A DNA stretch of 64,000 nt from Linderina pennispora. Lineage: Eukaryota; Kickxellomycota; Kickxellomycetes; Kickxellales; Kickxellaceae. The notes under the pieces were generated by a model that was not told where the DNA came from, searched no databases, and worked only from the letters and a program-made list of their open reading frames with translations. Positions 44,055 to 54,902 of this stretch are shown here, piece by piece. The DNA is taken from assembly GCF_002104995.1 (NCBI RefSeq), contig NW_024468251.1:744001-808000 (forward strand). The letters are read 5' to 3'. The first letter of the stretch is position 1. Each line of letters starts with the position of its first letter. The position numbers and the translations under genes were made by a program.

Positions 44055-45530
44055 ATGCAATTGCCATCGGATATCATGGACGACTATACGTCAAAGAAGT
44101 TCAAAGAAAGTCGCGTGTCGGGTTTGGAAGGCAGCAGCATGACCGAGATCCACGTTGTGGTCTCAACACTGGCCCTGTCATACTGGTGCTGGAAGTGCAA
44201 GACCGCAGCCGAGTACCACCGTAACCCTGTGAGCTTTACAGGGCGCAGCATAGTACACCTGGTGTTTGAGCTGGTTATATTCTTGGTACCAACATTCCTA
44301 GCCTTTACTGGGCAGCACACAGTGCTGGTGATCCTGTCGCTGATTGCAGCCGGTGTGTATTTTCGGTGGCAGGTCCCAAGCGCGCCACGCCGTCACGACA
44401 AGTGGGCTCCTGACCCGCGGGCAGTGGAGTTCGACAAGAGCTATGTGCCTGGCAGAGTCACGGCCAAGCCCTATCTGAGCATTTACCGCGGGGAGATGAT
44501 GTTGATGACGTGTTTCTGCATCCTGGCAGTCGACTTCTGGGTGTTCCCGCTAAAGTTCGCCAAGGTTGAGACAAATGGAACGTCGGTCATGGACTTGGGT
44601 GTTGGGTCGTTCGTGTTCTCGGCTGGTGTTGTGGGTGCCAAGCCGTTCTTGCCGCGACATGTCAAAGACAAGGTCGTCAAGACATCGCTGGCGCACCAGC
44701 TCAAGGCTGGGCTATGGACAGCATTTCCAATCCTGGCACTGGGCTTTATCCGCTACATCATGACTGAATCTGCTGAATACCAGAAGCATGTGTCCGAGTA
44801 CGGCACGCACTGGAACTTCTTCTTCACGCTCGGATTTCTCCCGATCTTTGTGCCGCTTGGCCTGTATGTGTACGACGATCTGCGCGTCACCTCGATGGCA
44901 CTGCTGGTGCTGTACCAGGGTGCAATCAGTCTGACCGGATTTGGCAAATGGCTCGAGGGTGCGGACCGTGAAGACGGCCTGGTCGCAGCGAACCGCGAGG
45001 GCATCTTTTCATTCATCGGGTACCTGGCCATGTTCCTGATGGGTATGAGCTTAGGCAAGGAGGTGCTACCTGATGCGTCAACCCTGGAGAACCGACGGAT
45101 GCGCATCATTGCTGTGCTGGCATCCTGGGTCACAGCAGCCATTAGTTTTGTGTTGGTATGGTTTGTCTGTGGCATTGAGGTGTCACGGCGCTTCGCCAAT
45201 GCACCGTATTGCCTGTGGGTTGCTGCATTCAACACAGCAATGCTCTGGGTATTTTTGATCATCGAGGAGGATATCGACTCGAAGCTGCCACCACTGCTGA
45301 TGCGGAGTGGACGGCCCAAGGGCTACGATGTGCCGTTGCTGCTTGAGGCCATCAACAAAAACAGCCTGACAACGTTCCTAGTCGCGAATCTGCTCACCGG
45401 AGCCACCAACATTTTCTTCGAGACGCTGCTATGCGGGACTGCCAAGGCGTATACGATCCTGGTCGTTTACACATTGCTATTTCTGACGCCAGCATTGCTG
45501 CTGTTCAAGGCAGGCATCAGGCTGCGCTGA
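44055..45530 (+). CDS. GWT1: GPI-anchor inositol acyltransferase GWT1/PIG-W
   Basis: ER multi-pass enzyme that acylates the inositol of GlcN-PI, an early step in GPI-anchor synthesis and so essential for fungal wall mannoproteins. Intact at 491 residues, the usual length. Family blocks: SNLEG-like RVSGLEGSSMTEIHVVVSTL at the N-terminus, ILAVDFWVFPLKFAKVETNG, DLGVGSFVFSAGVVGA, SEYGTHWNFFFTLGFLP, AANREGIFSFIGYLAMFLMG and a C-terminal LVANLLTGATNIFFETLL. About 12 hydrophobic segments are spread over the chain. Start 44055 is the first ATG. An alternative at 44076 (MDDYTSKK) would remove seven residues and aligns slightly better with the family N-terminus. Confidence 0.93.
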   Translation: MQLPSDIMDDYTSKKFKESRVSGLEGSSMTEIHVVVSTLALSYWCWKCKTAAEYHRNPVSFTGRSIVHLVFELVIFLVPTFLAFTGQHTVLVILSLIAAGVYFRWQVPSAPRRHDKWAPDPRAVEFDKSYVPGRVTAKPYLSIYRGEMMLMTCFCILAVDFWVFPLKFAKVETNGTSVMDLGVGSFVFSAGVVGAKPFLPRHVKDKVVKTSLAHQLKAGLWTAFPILALGFIRYIMTESAEYQKHVSEYGTHWNFFFTLGFLPIFVPLGLYVYDDLRVTSMALLVLYQGAISLTGFGKWLEGADREDGLVAANREGIFSFIGYLAMFLMGMSLGKEVLPDASTLENRRMRIIAVLASWVTAAISFVLVWFVCGIEVSRRFANAPYCLWVAAFNTAMLWVFLIIEEDIDSKLPPLLMRSGRPKGYDVPLLLEAINKNSLTTFLVANLLTGATNIFFETLLCGTAKAYTILVVYTLLFLTPALLLFKAGIRLR

Positions 45531-45776
45531 AGAATGTGCCAAGGGGAAGGTGATTTACTATTCAAGAAATAATACACACGGGGTCTCCCAAAACACACGC
45601 TTGGAAACACGTGTTATATAGGCTGGGCGGTGAATGTGGGATCTGCGCAGCTCCTGAGTCCTTTTCCAGTGAACTTTCCCTATTTCTACTCACCAGCTTT
45701 TGTAACTTGGTGCATTTTCCTAGCGCAGCACTTGTCGAATAGAAAAGCCGCAGAGTGACACGCCCGTACACTGCTC

Positions 45777-47710
45777 ATGCCGAAAATTAAGACGTCACGT
45801 ACAAAGCCGCCTCCCTCAGGCTGGGACGAAATCGAGCCAACGCTGCTAGAGTTCGAGCAAAAGATGCGTGACGGTAAGTCGCTGATACACAGCCTTGAAC
45901 ATGTGTGTGCATGTGGATCACACCTGTTCACGCTGGAAAAACTATCGCAATTTCCACGATATGATAGCTGTGCGATAGTTTTGACATAAACCGCTGATTC
46001 CCCCTGCCATGGCTACCGGGACCTGCTGACTGCATTTATGCCGGCCAGGACCAAAACCGCTGACAGTGCGTGCATGGTAGGGGTCACATGGGCTCAAACT
46101 TCCCGGAAGGGGTAGGAGGGGGAGGGGCCAGTTGTCAACCTGGATCCTTATTGAACAAATAGCCTTGTATGTGTGGGTGCGCTTTCTAGCATGTGTGGAT
46201 GTGCTGCCCCTTGTTGCCTTACTCCGCAACCCGCTATGCCCTGCCGGTTGGACCTGAATCAAACCCGCTTTCTTTCTATGTCTCTCGAGTCCGGGGTGGA
46301 GGCGCCCCAACTTCCTCTTTGCCGATACAGGCATGGAGCCATGACTGTGGGCATTTGGAAACGACAGGCTTTTGTCGATATCCCCGAGAAGCTGTGCGAG
46401 ATCCCGATTCTTATCTTGGCTCCTGGCTCGGTTCTGCCCAGACCCAGCCCGCATGCTGACCAATTCCATACCGTTTCTCTGGCCGCGAGAGAATTACTCT
46501 GGCGGCATCAATGCAATGCTGCTCAGTACAATGGTGCTGGAGCTGCATAAATTCAGTGCAGGTGCCCCTCTCTCGGCAAAGGCACCTCGCTGTGGATGTA
46601 TACTTCATCGAATCCCATGCTGGCATATCTTGGAGGCGAAATATGCAGTGTGTAATTTGCTGCTGTGGGCGGCAAAAGATCAGCTCGCAGCATGTTCATT
46701 GAGCTGAATTGGAGTGTCTGTCCAAGCGTCACACGTCCCGGGAAGCATTTCCAATTTGGCTGCGCCGATTGTCGCACAGTTTTATTTGCACTCGTCACAA
46801 GTTTTGCTACAAGAGATGGATCCCGCATTGCCTTCTAGCCCTGTGCCATCTCTACACGCGGCCCTCGACGTCTGCTGTGTGCAGCCTTGTAAAGCAAAGA
46901 GACGAATCATTTGGACAGCGGCCACTCCTACGAGTGCCGTATCCCGCCTCCATCAGCTGGCAATACCACCATCCCGTTTCTGTGCCTGCCATTGTGCATT
47001 TCTGGCTAATTGCGATCTTTTTTGTCCGAGTCCAGATCATATGCCAGGAACTCGAGTTGGTACACATGCAGCATTGGTTGTTGTGCGGCTTCATCTTATT
47101 TTTTGAATGGGCCGTTTTTTCCCAGCGTCGTAGCCAAATGCTCCCACTTCCCCTCCTCATCCACCCCGCCTCCGAGCCATGTGCTCATTTGCCGCAGACA
47201 GGCGGTGCAAAAATTTGCAACCCGCAGCACCGTTCTTCTTCCGCCAGAGGGGGTCCCTCTTTATTCGCCGAACCCCTGTCCCGGCCGGAGGCAATATTGA
47301 CAGGGTCTCTCTATTTTTGGCAAGATTCTAAGCTAAGCATTTGTCAGAGCTCCTAAATTATAGCCGAGAACGAGACTTCAACCGGAAAGCGGCGGGTCGA
47401 GTCGACGTGGTCTGTGATGCGCATCCACCACCAGCGGTCGCGGTACATCTACGACTTGTTCTACATACGCAAGGCGATTTCGCGCAAGCTCTACGACTAC
47501 TGCCTCAAGCGCAACTACGCCGACGGCAACCTGATTGCCAAATGGAGGAAACAGGGATTCGAAAAGCTGTGCTGTTTGCAGTGCATTCAGCCGCGTGATA
47601 CAAATTACGGAACCGCCTGCATCTGCCGCGTTCCCAAGGCAAAGCTCGAGGAAGGGCGCACCGTCGAGTGCGTGCACTGCGGGTGCCGCGGGTGTGCCAG
47701 CTCGGACTGA
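45777..47710 (+). CDS. BUD31: BUD31/G10 spliceosome protein, interrupted by a 1.49-kb intron
   Basis: Small zinc-binding component of the activated spliceosome. Exon 1 (45777-45873) encodes [20 protein letters not shown] and [12 protein letters not shown]. Exon 2 (47364-47710) begins [20 protein letters not shown], then [51 protein letters not shown] and the terminal Cys cluster [14 protein letters not shown]. The spliced product is 147 residues, essentially the universal BUD31 length. The junction splits a codon as G|CC (Ala) and aligns without gaps. Zinc ligands CCLQC, CIC and CVHCGCRGC are all present. The intron is about fifteen times longer than any other in the window. Confidence 0.92.
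45874..47363 (+). other. Exceptionally long (1490 bp) intron of BUD31
   Basis: Consensus donor GTAAGT at 45874 and acceptor ATTATAG ending at 47363, with a CTAAG-rich branch region (about 47325-47335). Both exons match BUD31 exactly at the junction. An uninterrupted 215-codon open frame (46709-47356, plus) lies in the second half but looks like no known family and runs almost to the acceptor. A 12-bp inverted repeat lies near the donor. Confidence 0.85.
45938..45982 (+). repeat. Perfect 12-bp inverted repeat (hairpin) in the BUD31 intron
   Basis: AAAACTATCGCA (45938-45949) and TGCGATAGTTTT (45971-45982) are exact inverse complements with a 21-nt loop. They start 64 nt after the 5' splice site, so the intron transcript can form a stable stem there. 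Confidence 0.8.
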
Positions 47711-48116
47711 CAATCCTTCATGCTGTGCGTGGTTGGTATTATCTTGCTCTACGGAGCCACCCAAATGCCGGAACCGCTCTCTTGATTTCTTCGTGCGTGC
47801 ACAATATACAGTGCTGTGTGGCCTCGGAACAGTTGCAGGTAATTATCGCAATTAGGCGACATTGGGATGCATCCATCTTCCTGCGTCCAATGCGGACACA
47901 GCGCATGCTTCTACCGGAGCAGATCTCTGCCATGCGCTCCAGCTCCAAAGTTTCCATCCTCAACGCTCTACAGATAAACAAAGTGCCATGTGCCATTTTT
48001 GGCGAGACATCAGCGAACAGAGCAGTTTGTCCTTGCAATTAGAGCCTACGGAATGTATTGGCGTAGTGGCCACGGCTTGACAATGTGACAAAGGGTTGAT
48101 GTGAATGTGAATCGGC
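47711..48116. other. Convergent spacer between BUD31 and RAD26
   Basis: About 400 bp with both 3' ends. No gene, repeat or RNA was recognised. Confidence 0.5.
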
Positions 48117-51100
48117 TCACCGCCCCTCATCGGCACATTTCTCCCTGAGGACCCAGACCTTGTGCACAACACGCCCAATCCCTGTGTGCCTCGCTCCCTG
48201 CGGCTGACGCGACACCAAGTCAGCAACCCTCGTGGCTAGTTCCTTGAGTCTGGCGGTACTGCCCTCAGGCATCTGTCTCTCAAACCGCCCAATCAGCTCC
48301 CGACTGCCCATCTCGCCTCCAGGCATCCTCCAGTGCCGTGCGGATTGCCTCAACAACCGACTGCTCCTGCTCAGTCATTACTCTGCTCCTGGTGCTTGTG
48401 TCTTTACGCACCATGCGGCTGGCGCTCGACTGGATTCCGGGCCACCCATTGTTTGTGTGCACTGCCGCGCGGGAGCCAGGTGATCTGGCTGCGGACTCAT
48501 GTGCAGAGCGCCGCGCCAGTGGCGTGACCTGGCGAGTTGGTACTCGAGCAAGCTCAGCTCCGGTTTTCTTTGCAGGTATACCGTCGGATCTGGCGCGCAA
48601 ATTAGCCAAGAGGTTGGATGACGTAGATGGTGCTGTTCCGCCATACATGCCCGAGGTGCTGTGGCTGCCAAAACGTGAGGGGGGACCAGACGTGCTAGCG
48701 GACTGGTGCAATTTCCGCTCAGCGGTGCTATGGTGGAGGCTCAGCGATGATACAGCGCGACCAGCGGGCAATGCACGGCCGATTTTTGCCGTGCGCACCA
48801 TGGTTACGGCGTTCTGCACAAGGCTGTCGCTGATTACCGATGTCGCGGGCGGCAGGTTGCGGGGCCGTGATCCGCCCAGGGCTTGCAGGCCCTTGAATTT
48901 GAACTCGTCGGGCAGCTCATTGCTCATGATGACACTGGGCGGGGGCGCAACCAGATTGGGATTCACTTTAGTACCAAACCGCTGCTTGCCGCCAGGCATA
49001 CCTGCTTCGCCTGAGCTTCCTGTCCATGTCGGAACGCTGATATCGAGCTGGCGCCGCGCCTTGCGAGATTCCTGCAGCGCTGTGCGCGCGCCGCTGGCGA
49101 CACGCTCGGCCTCGGCTTCAATACGCTCATAGTTTACATCAACGTCTTTGCCATTGATGATTGCATCATGCTTCAGAGCGCTGTGCATACCAGACATCTT
49201 GAACAGGCTTTGGAGAACCCGGTCCTCCTCTTCCAGTCCATTGCCTGTGAATAACTTCCCAGGGCTGTCTGCGTTGGTATTTGGTTTGTGATCTCGTCGG
49301 TTGCTGGGTCCTGCGGCATCACTGACTTCAGCACTGCTGCCATCTTCATCTCGTACTGGCCGGTAGGGCTCCAGCCGCACAACACCGCCAATCTCTTACG
49401 ATATCTGCAGGCATACTAGCGTCATCCGCATCGTCAGGCTTTGGGAGCAGCTGTGCATTGGCAAACATGCGAGCAGTCTCAGTGGCCCCACAACCCATGT
49501 CAGCCTGCTGTCTCTGGTCGTCAGCTGTCGAATCGGTGCACCTACCAAACCGTGTCTCGGCACTGGCATTGGCACCAGCCACGACCTCTTCGCCAGTATC
49601 GAAACCTGATAGCGAAAACAAGTCGCGCAGGCTTTGCGCCTGGAAAAAGCGCTTCTGGTTCGGATCCGACAGGATTTTGTTTGACAAGAACTGCTTGTAG
49701 ATCTGGCGGTTATAGATCTTCTCCTCGATCGTACCAGCAGTCATGAGTCTATATATGGCCACATCGCGAGTCTGACCCAGCCGCCACGCACGCTCGCGCG
49801 CCTGCATATCGCTGCTTGGATTCCAGTCGGGCGAGTACAGGATGACACGGTCAGCGCCGGTTAGATTAACGCCCAGGCCGCCGACCTTGGTAGTTAGCAA
49901 AAACACAAAAATGTCTGGGTTGGTGTTGAACTCGTCGACCAGCGCAGCGCGGTTCTGCACGGGTGTCGAGCCATCCATGCGCCGGAACACACATGCTGGC
50001 ATCTGTCGCAGCATCCGCTCGATAATGTCCAGCATTTGCCGGGTCTGCGAGAAAACAAGCACCTTGTGCCCCTGGGGCTGCCACATATCTAGTAGCGCGC
50101 GCACAATCGACAGCTTGCCGCTCTTCTGGTAGTCGCCATAGTCAGCTGGCAGGATGCCCGCTGCTGCTGCCTCGTAGTCCACATCGCTATCGTTGCTATC
50201 TCTTTCTTTCAGCCGTGCCTCGTTATGTGTTGACGCTGCAGTTGACAGGGTTGACAGCAGGAGCAGATCTGGATGGTCGCAGATCTTGCGAGCAACGTCG
50301 ACACCAAACAGCATTTGCAGCTTTCCTGAAAGGATCTTTTCCATATCGTTGCTGCGCAGGAACGATGTGTACGCAGCTCGCTGCATTGGAGTCAGGCGGC
50401 AGAACAAAACCTGTTCGGATTTCTGTGGCAGATCCTGCGCGACATCTGCCTTCATGCGGCGCAGTAGGTACGGGTCAATCAGGTCACGCAGAATGCACGC
50501 ACAGCGGTACCCAGCGCGCACCTGTAGGCTGTTTGCGCTGGCATATCCACCGACGGTGATTGGCACCGCAAACTGGTTGTTAAACACTGGCAAAGTGCCG
50601 AGGCGACCAGGGAAAATGAAGTCAAACAGCGACCACAGCTCGGTCAGGTTATTCTGGATCGGCGTGCCAGTTACTAGGATCCGGTGCCGCGTATCGAGCC
50701 GCTTGCATGCCAGCGTCACTTCGGCATCCGGATTGCGGATCATATGGCCCTCATCAAGCACCGCATATCCCCATTTGCGTGTTAGCAGCGCGTCCTGGTA
50801 TACCTGCAACCCGGAATACGTTACTACAATGATGTGGCCCTTGCTGTGCACCCGCTCCACCAGTTGCTCGGCGCGCCTGCGGCTCTCACGCGATGCCCTA
50901 CTCGATATCGGATTGCGCTTGGCCACTTTTTGCTTCTTACTGAACCGGGGTAACCCGCGGATCTGGCGCTTGCGACGAATGCGCGATCCATACGCGTCGT
51001 ATTCGTACTCATCGGCACTGCTGTAGCCTGCTGCCGAACTCCATGCGTTGTGGTCAGCTGGTCTACTTTCGCTTGCACTTATGTGGATACCGCTAGCTCG

Positions 51101-52427
51101 CGAGTCCTCCCAGATGCTCACCTCCTCTTGCGGTGTCAGCTCACTCGACAAGTCCAATCGCTCGTCAAGACCGTCTTCGCCGGGCATACCCGAGTTGCCA
51201 GCCTGCATTGCATAGCCGGTTCCGTGCAAGATGACAACGCGCAGCGTCGGCCACCACGCGTGGAATTCACGCACCCATTGGCGCATCAGTGTGGCCGGGC
51301 AAACAACGATGCTTGGCCGGGCCAACAGTTTGGAGTGATACATCGATGCCAGGAACCCAGCAACCTGTACGGTCTTGCCTAGACCCATCTCGTCGCCCAG
51401 AATTCCTCCTGCATTCTGCTCATGCAGTACGTACATCCACTTCAGCGCTGCTTTCTGGTACTCGAGCAGACGGCTCCATATCTGCATCGGGACTGCCAGA
51501 GGTGGCTTCCCGCGTCCATGCGCCTTGATCAAGTGGTCTGTGGTCCCGGGGTCCGGCAGAAACGGCTCCTGGGCCAACGCAGTCCTCGGAATCCTAGCTC
51601 CATCGTCGGCTACCCACATATTGTCTGGGTCACTACCCTCAGTCACATCGGCGCTGTCACCCAGCTCGCAGCGCTCGTGCCACCGGGCGACACACCATGC
51701 ATGAACGCGCTCCTGGTAGGCATGTTCGTTGCCGTCGTCAAAGTCATGCACTCCAAGCCGTGTTGACCCTGTCAGCTGTACATTTGGGGACCGCCTACGG
51801 CTGGTCACGCCGCCGCTCATATCCGCATTGCTGTCGGGGCCGTCAGAGAGATCATTGCCCTCCTCATGATAGCTTGCGTCACTGTCGTCCCCCGTCGACA
51901 CATTCCTGGTCACCTCCTGGCTATCCTGCTCGCTATTGGCGCCCACCGAGTCCTCATCGTCTGACTTGGCAGCATCCATGGCCTTAGCAGCAGCGCGCCG
52001 CTGGGGCACTATCATCGATGCAATGGTTGGCGTTGGCATCGACAGAACTTGCTGTGTCCGGCATGCTTGAAAGCCGTGCCTGCGCCTGTGCCAGTCGCTC
52101 GACCACCTGGTTCCGGTCGTCGGTCAGCTGGTCGATTTCTTCCTCAAGCCGTTCAGCACGGCTGCTGGCGCTGGCGTAACGTGCTGTTGGCCGGGAGCTC
52201 TTGCCCATGGTCTCGTGAGCTTTTGCCAGCATCTGACGCCGTCTGGCAAGGGCTGCGTCAAGTTTAGCCAGGCGCTTCTGCTCAGTATCGATGCCGCGCT
52301 CGATCATGTCGCGGCTTGCCTGGTCATGGACCGTGCGCTCCAGCACTGCCTGGTCTATGACCTGCACACCCAGGTTACTCAGGTCCTCCAGCTCATTACT
52401 GACTGATCCTGAATTTCGCTGGCTCAT
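48117..52427 (-). CDS. RAD26: Rad26/CSB (ERCC6) SNF2-family ATPase for transcription-coupled repair, frameshifted
   Basis: DNA-dependent ATPase that acts on RNA polymerase II stalled at lesions. The N-terminus keeps the family segment EDLSNLGVQVIDQAVLERTV. SNF2 motifs follow: GGILGDEMGLGKTVQVAGF (I), VVCPATLMRQW (Ia), LDEGHMIRN (II, DEGH), VTGTPIQNNLTELWSLFDF (III), LVFSQTRQMLDIIERML (IV), TTKVGGLGVNLTGADRVI (V) and ARERAWRLGQTRDVAIYRL (VI). Downstream, LFKMSGMHSALKHDAIINGK is the CSB-specific box. The last segment, SRELIGRFERQMPEG to KVWVLREKC, matches the C-terminal domain. Frame breaks near 52015, 49365 and 48330 split it into four pieces. Corrected length is about 1435 residues. Confidence 0.9.
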
Positions 52428-52645
52428 TTAAAACGAGGCGTGAAGAAAAATTATTGCAATTGTTTAGGTTGTGGAAAAGAGAAACGATGACAGCAGTATT
52501 TTCAGTGTTGCGCTTTAAGAGCAAAATCACCACTAGCCCGACTGCGGATTCAGCGGCCAGAGCACGATTGTCTGATACTCTGTGCAATCGGCATAATCGA
52601 CGGAGGCTGCTGCTCTAAGTGGGACGTGGTGCTTCAGAAACACTG
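52428..52645. other. RAD26 upstream spacer
   Basis: About 220 bp between the RAD26 start and the stop of the unassigned remnant. No clear TATA was found. Confidence 0.45.
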
Positions 52646-52910
52646 CTACTGGAGCAGTTTCTTGTATGCCATGTCAACATATGTTTCAAACGAGTTGTTC
52701 CTAAGGAACACCTCCGGAAACATATCCATATGTGCATCTCTCAGGCAAGTGTGCAATGTCCTTCTCCATCCGACGCAATTCTGCAGTTCACAAAATAGCC
52801 CCTATCCACTTGTATCTTTCCTTTGAGTTTGCAAGTCCAACAACGCGGCTGCTCTCGCGCTCCTCGTCATAGGAGTAGATTAATTCCTTTTTGAATCAGC
52901 CTCCAGTCAG
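52646..52910 (-). pseudogene. Unassigned gene remnant or unresolved 3' exon with in-frame TGAs
   Basis: Translation of the minus strand gives strongly protein-like text that no intact frame contains. From about 52893 it reads KELIYSYDEERESSRVVGLA then NSKERYKWIGAIL. After a TGA comes TAELRRMEKDIAHLPE. A one-base shift then gives RDAHMDMFPEVFLRNNSFET and YVDMAYKKLLQ, with stop TAG at 52646-52648. In-frame TGAs at 52896-52898 (GG-stop-FKKE) and 52788-52790 (GAIL-stop-TAEL) each sit where a tryptophan would fit. I do not recognise the family. Alternatives are a decayed gene (TGG to TGA changes), sequence errors, or exon ends misread across introns. The upstream region to 53138 is open in the same frame but less convincing. 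Confidence 0.4.
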
Positions 52911-53332
52911 TGTGAAGGCACCATCCATCCATCCTATTCTGCTGCCTGCCCAGTCAAGCGGTACCTGGCAAGAGCAGCGCGATAGACCCTTCACGCCTTG
53001 GCTTGCTGAAACGTCTTTCAACAATCCGCATCCACCTGCTGGTATGGAGTGGGTAGCTGGTAATCGAAGATTGGAGCAGTTCTGGCTAGTATCCTCCACA
53101 TTAGCTCCATGCATCGCGACCAAGATCCCGTCCAGCAAGTGAGTTTATATCAATTTGGCGGGTCTAGTGTTTGAATTGAACGAAAGGAGGACTGATGCAG
53201 CTCCAGCTCCCAAATCATTCGCTCGCCTAGGCTATGAGGCTCTATATGTCCTGCCAATATGATTAAGCTACATGTCATTACACCAACACAGGCCATTCAA
53301 TATAAAAGCAACCGAACCCAGCATTTTAGGCT

Positions 53333-54647
53333 TTAAAGTCGCAGCGTCTGCACAGTATTACCAAATGCAATGGAGACCCACTCGGCCGAGTTTTGGTGCC
53401 ACGCCAGCGAATTGACAGGCAGGCGTGCTGCATATGTGAGCGACGGCGCAGCGTTTGTCGGCTGCTGTGTCGCAGCCTGCACCGCCGCAGCCTGAGCGAC
53501 TGCCTGCACCGCCCCGGGCGACATTGACTCGTCGTACTCGTCTTTGCCTGCCGAGCCGTGTCATTTGCTTGGCCTGCGCCTGAGCCACCGCCGCCTGTCG
53601 CTGCTGGTGCTGCCGCGTTGCCAGCGCCTGGCGCATGTCCCACACTAGAACGCGTGAGTCAGCGCCTGCCGAGCAGAGCTGGCTGGAGGACCCGGGATTC
53701 CATGCGACAGAGTGGATGGGTGCCTGGTGGCCAATAAGCTGGATTACAGGGGATCCAGGGAACCGCACGTCCAGGATGCTGACCTGGTGGGCATCCAAGG
53801 CAAACGTCGCAATATAATTCGGGTCCACAGCATTGCAGCTAAGGCGCAGCAGCGGCGGTGTGAATGACGTGATCCGAGCAGTGCTGCTGTAGTTACTGGG
53901 ATCCGCTGCTGACTGTGCGGTGGTGGACGGTGCCTCAAACAAAATCGTCGAGTGCTCGAGCGACCGCAAATCAAACATGCGAATCGACCCGTCGGCACCC
54001 GCTGATGCAAAAACGTCCTGGCTGCCTGCAACAAAGCCCACGTCAAAGACCTCCCTGTCGTGGGCAATCAGCTGCGTTTTCGCCTGGTTCGTCTCAATAT
54101 CCCACACTGTGCACGTAGTATCGACGCTCGAGGTAATAATGAGCCGTTGGGTCTATGCTGTTCCAGTCGAACGATGTAATTGGTGCAGCATAGTCAGCGC
54201 GCGTCGTCAGCTTCGCGCGCAACTTCAAATTCGATCTATACAGACCGAGCTCTGCGGGCTCTGCCGTCTGTTCGCACTCCCAAATCCGCAAGCATGTCGC
54301 CGGTGGTGGCCAGCAGGTCCGATGAGTACCCAGTCTTGACCGGATGCCAGAGTATTTTTGTCACCGGGTAGTCGACCGCTGCCTCGGCTATGAGCCCAAA
54401 GTCCGGGCGTGTCGTTTGCTGGCGTCGTGTCGTGGTGTGGCGAAAGCTGGATAACCTGCAGCTTGTTGGTGGACTCTTCCAGAAACGTACCCAGCGCCAT
54501 GCGGAACATTCTGTTGCGGTCTTCTCGCCGCGACCATGCGAGGGAGTAGAGAGGGTAGTTTGAAAAGTAGTTGCAAATTTCTTTCCGCGGCGACAATGCA
54601 TCGGGCGTCAGGCCTGCGATGGGGTAGTATGGCGACCCGGTGCTCAT
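53333..54647 (-). CDS. DCAF7/WDR68 (HAN11/TTG1-type) WD40 protein, frameshifted
   Basis: WD40 scaffold that in animals and plants binds DYRK kinases and other regulators. It contains EICNYFSNYPLYSLAWSRRE at the start, then ALGTFLEESTNKLQVIQLSP, VTKILWHP, DLLATTGDML, ITSFDWNSIDP, SSVDTTCTVWDIETNQAKTQ, LIAHDREVFDVGF, ASAGADGSIRMFDLRSLEHS, VDPNYIATFALDAHQVSILD, APIHSVAWNPGSSSQLCSAG and the terminal VNSLAWHQNSAEWVSIAFGN. This order and wording is diagnostic of the DCAF7 subfamily. Frame breaks occur near 54410, 54285, 54150 and 53560. A Gln/Ala-rich insert before the last blade is extra relative to animals. It diverges from TSR3 across 255 bp. Confidence 0.86.
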
Positions 54648-54902
54648 TGCTTAAGGGAAACTGTCGAGGTAGCGCGTGTTGAAGGAAAATGCCAAGGTGC
54701 AGAATAAGAAGTGAGCTAACGGCGGAGAGCCTGTGCCAAGCGGCTGAGCACAACCAGTGGGCGAGCCGTTCTGGCCAGGCACTCCCCAGCTCGGCTCGGC
54801 AGACAAGACAGCAAAAGTCTGGGTCTCGAGCCGCGGCAGAGTTTTACCTTTCGACAGTTTTCCCAATTCCCCACATTCCAATTAGCGCATTGACACATAC
54901 CC

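Noticed and set aside
46709-47356. 215-codon plus-strand open frame inside the BUD31 intron
   Set aside because: Its length is notable, but the composition is Cys/His/Trp-rich without a domain pattern, and it runs into the acceptor. Mentioned with the intron, not called as a gene.
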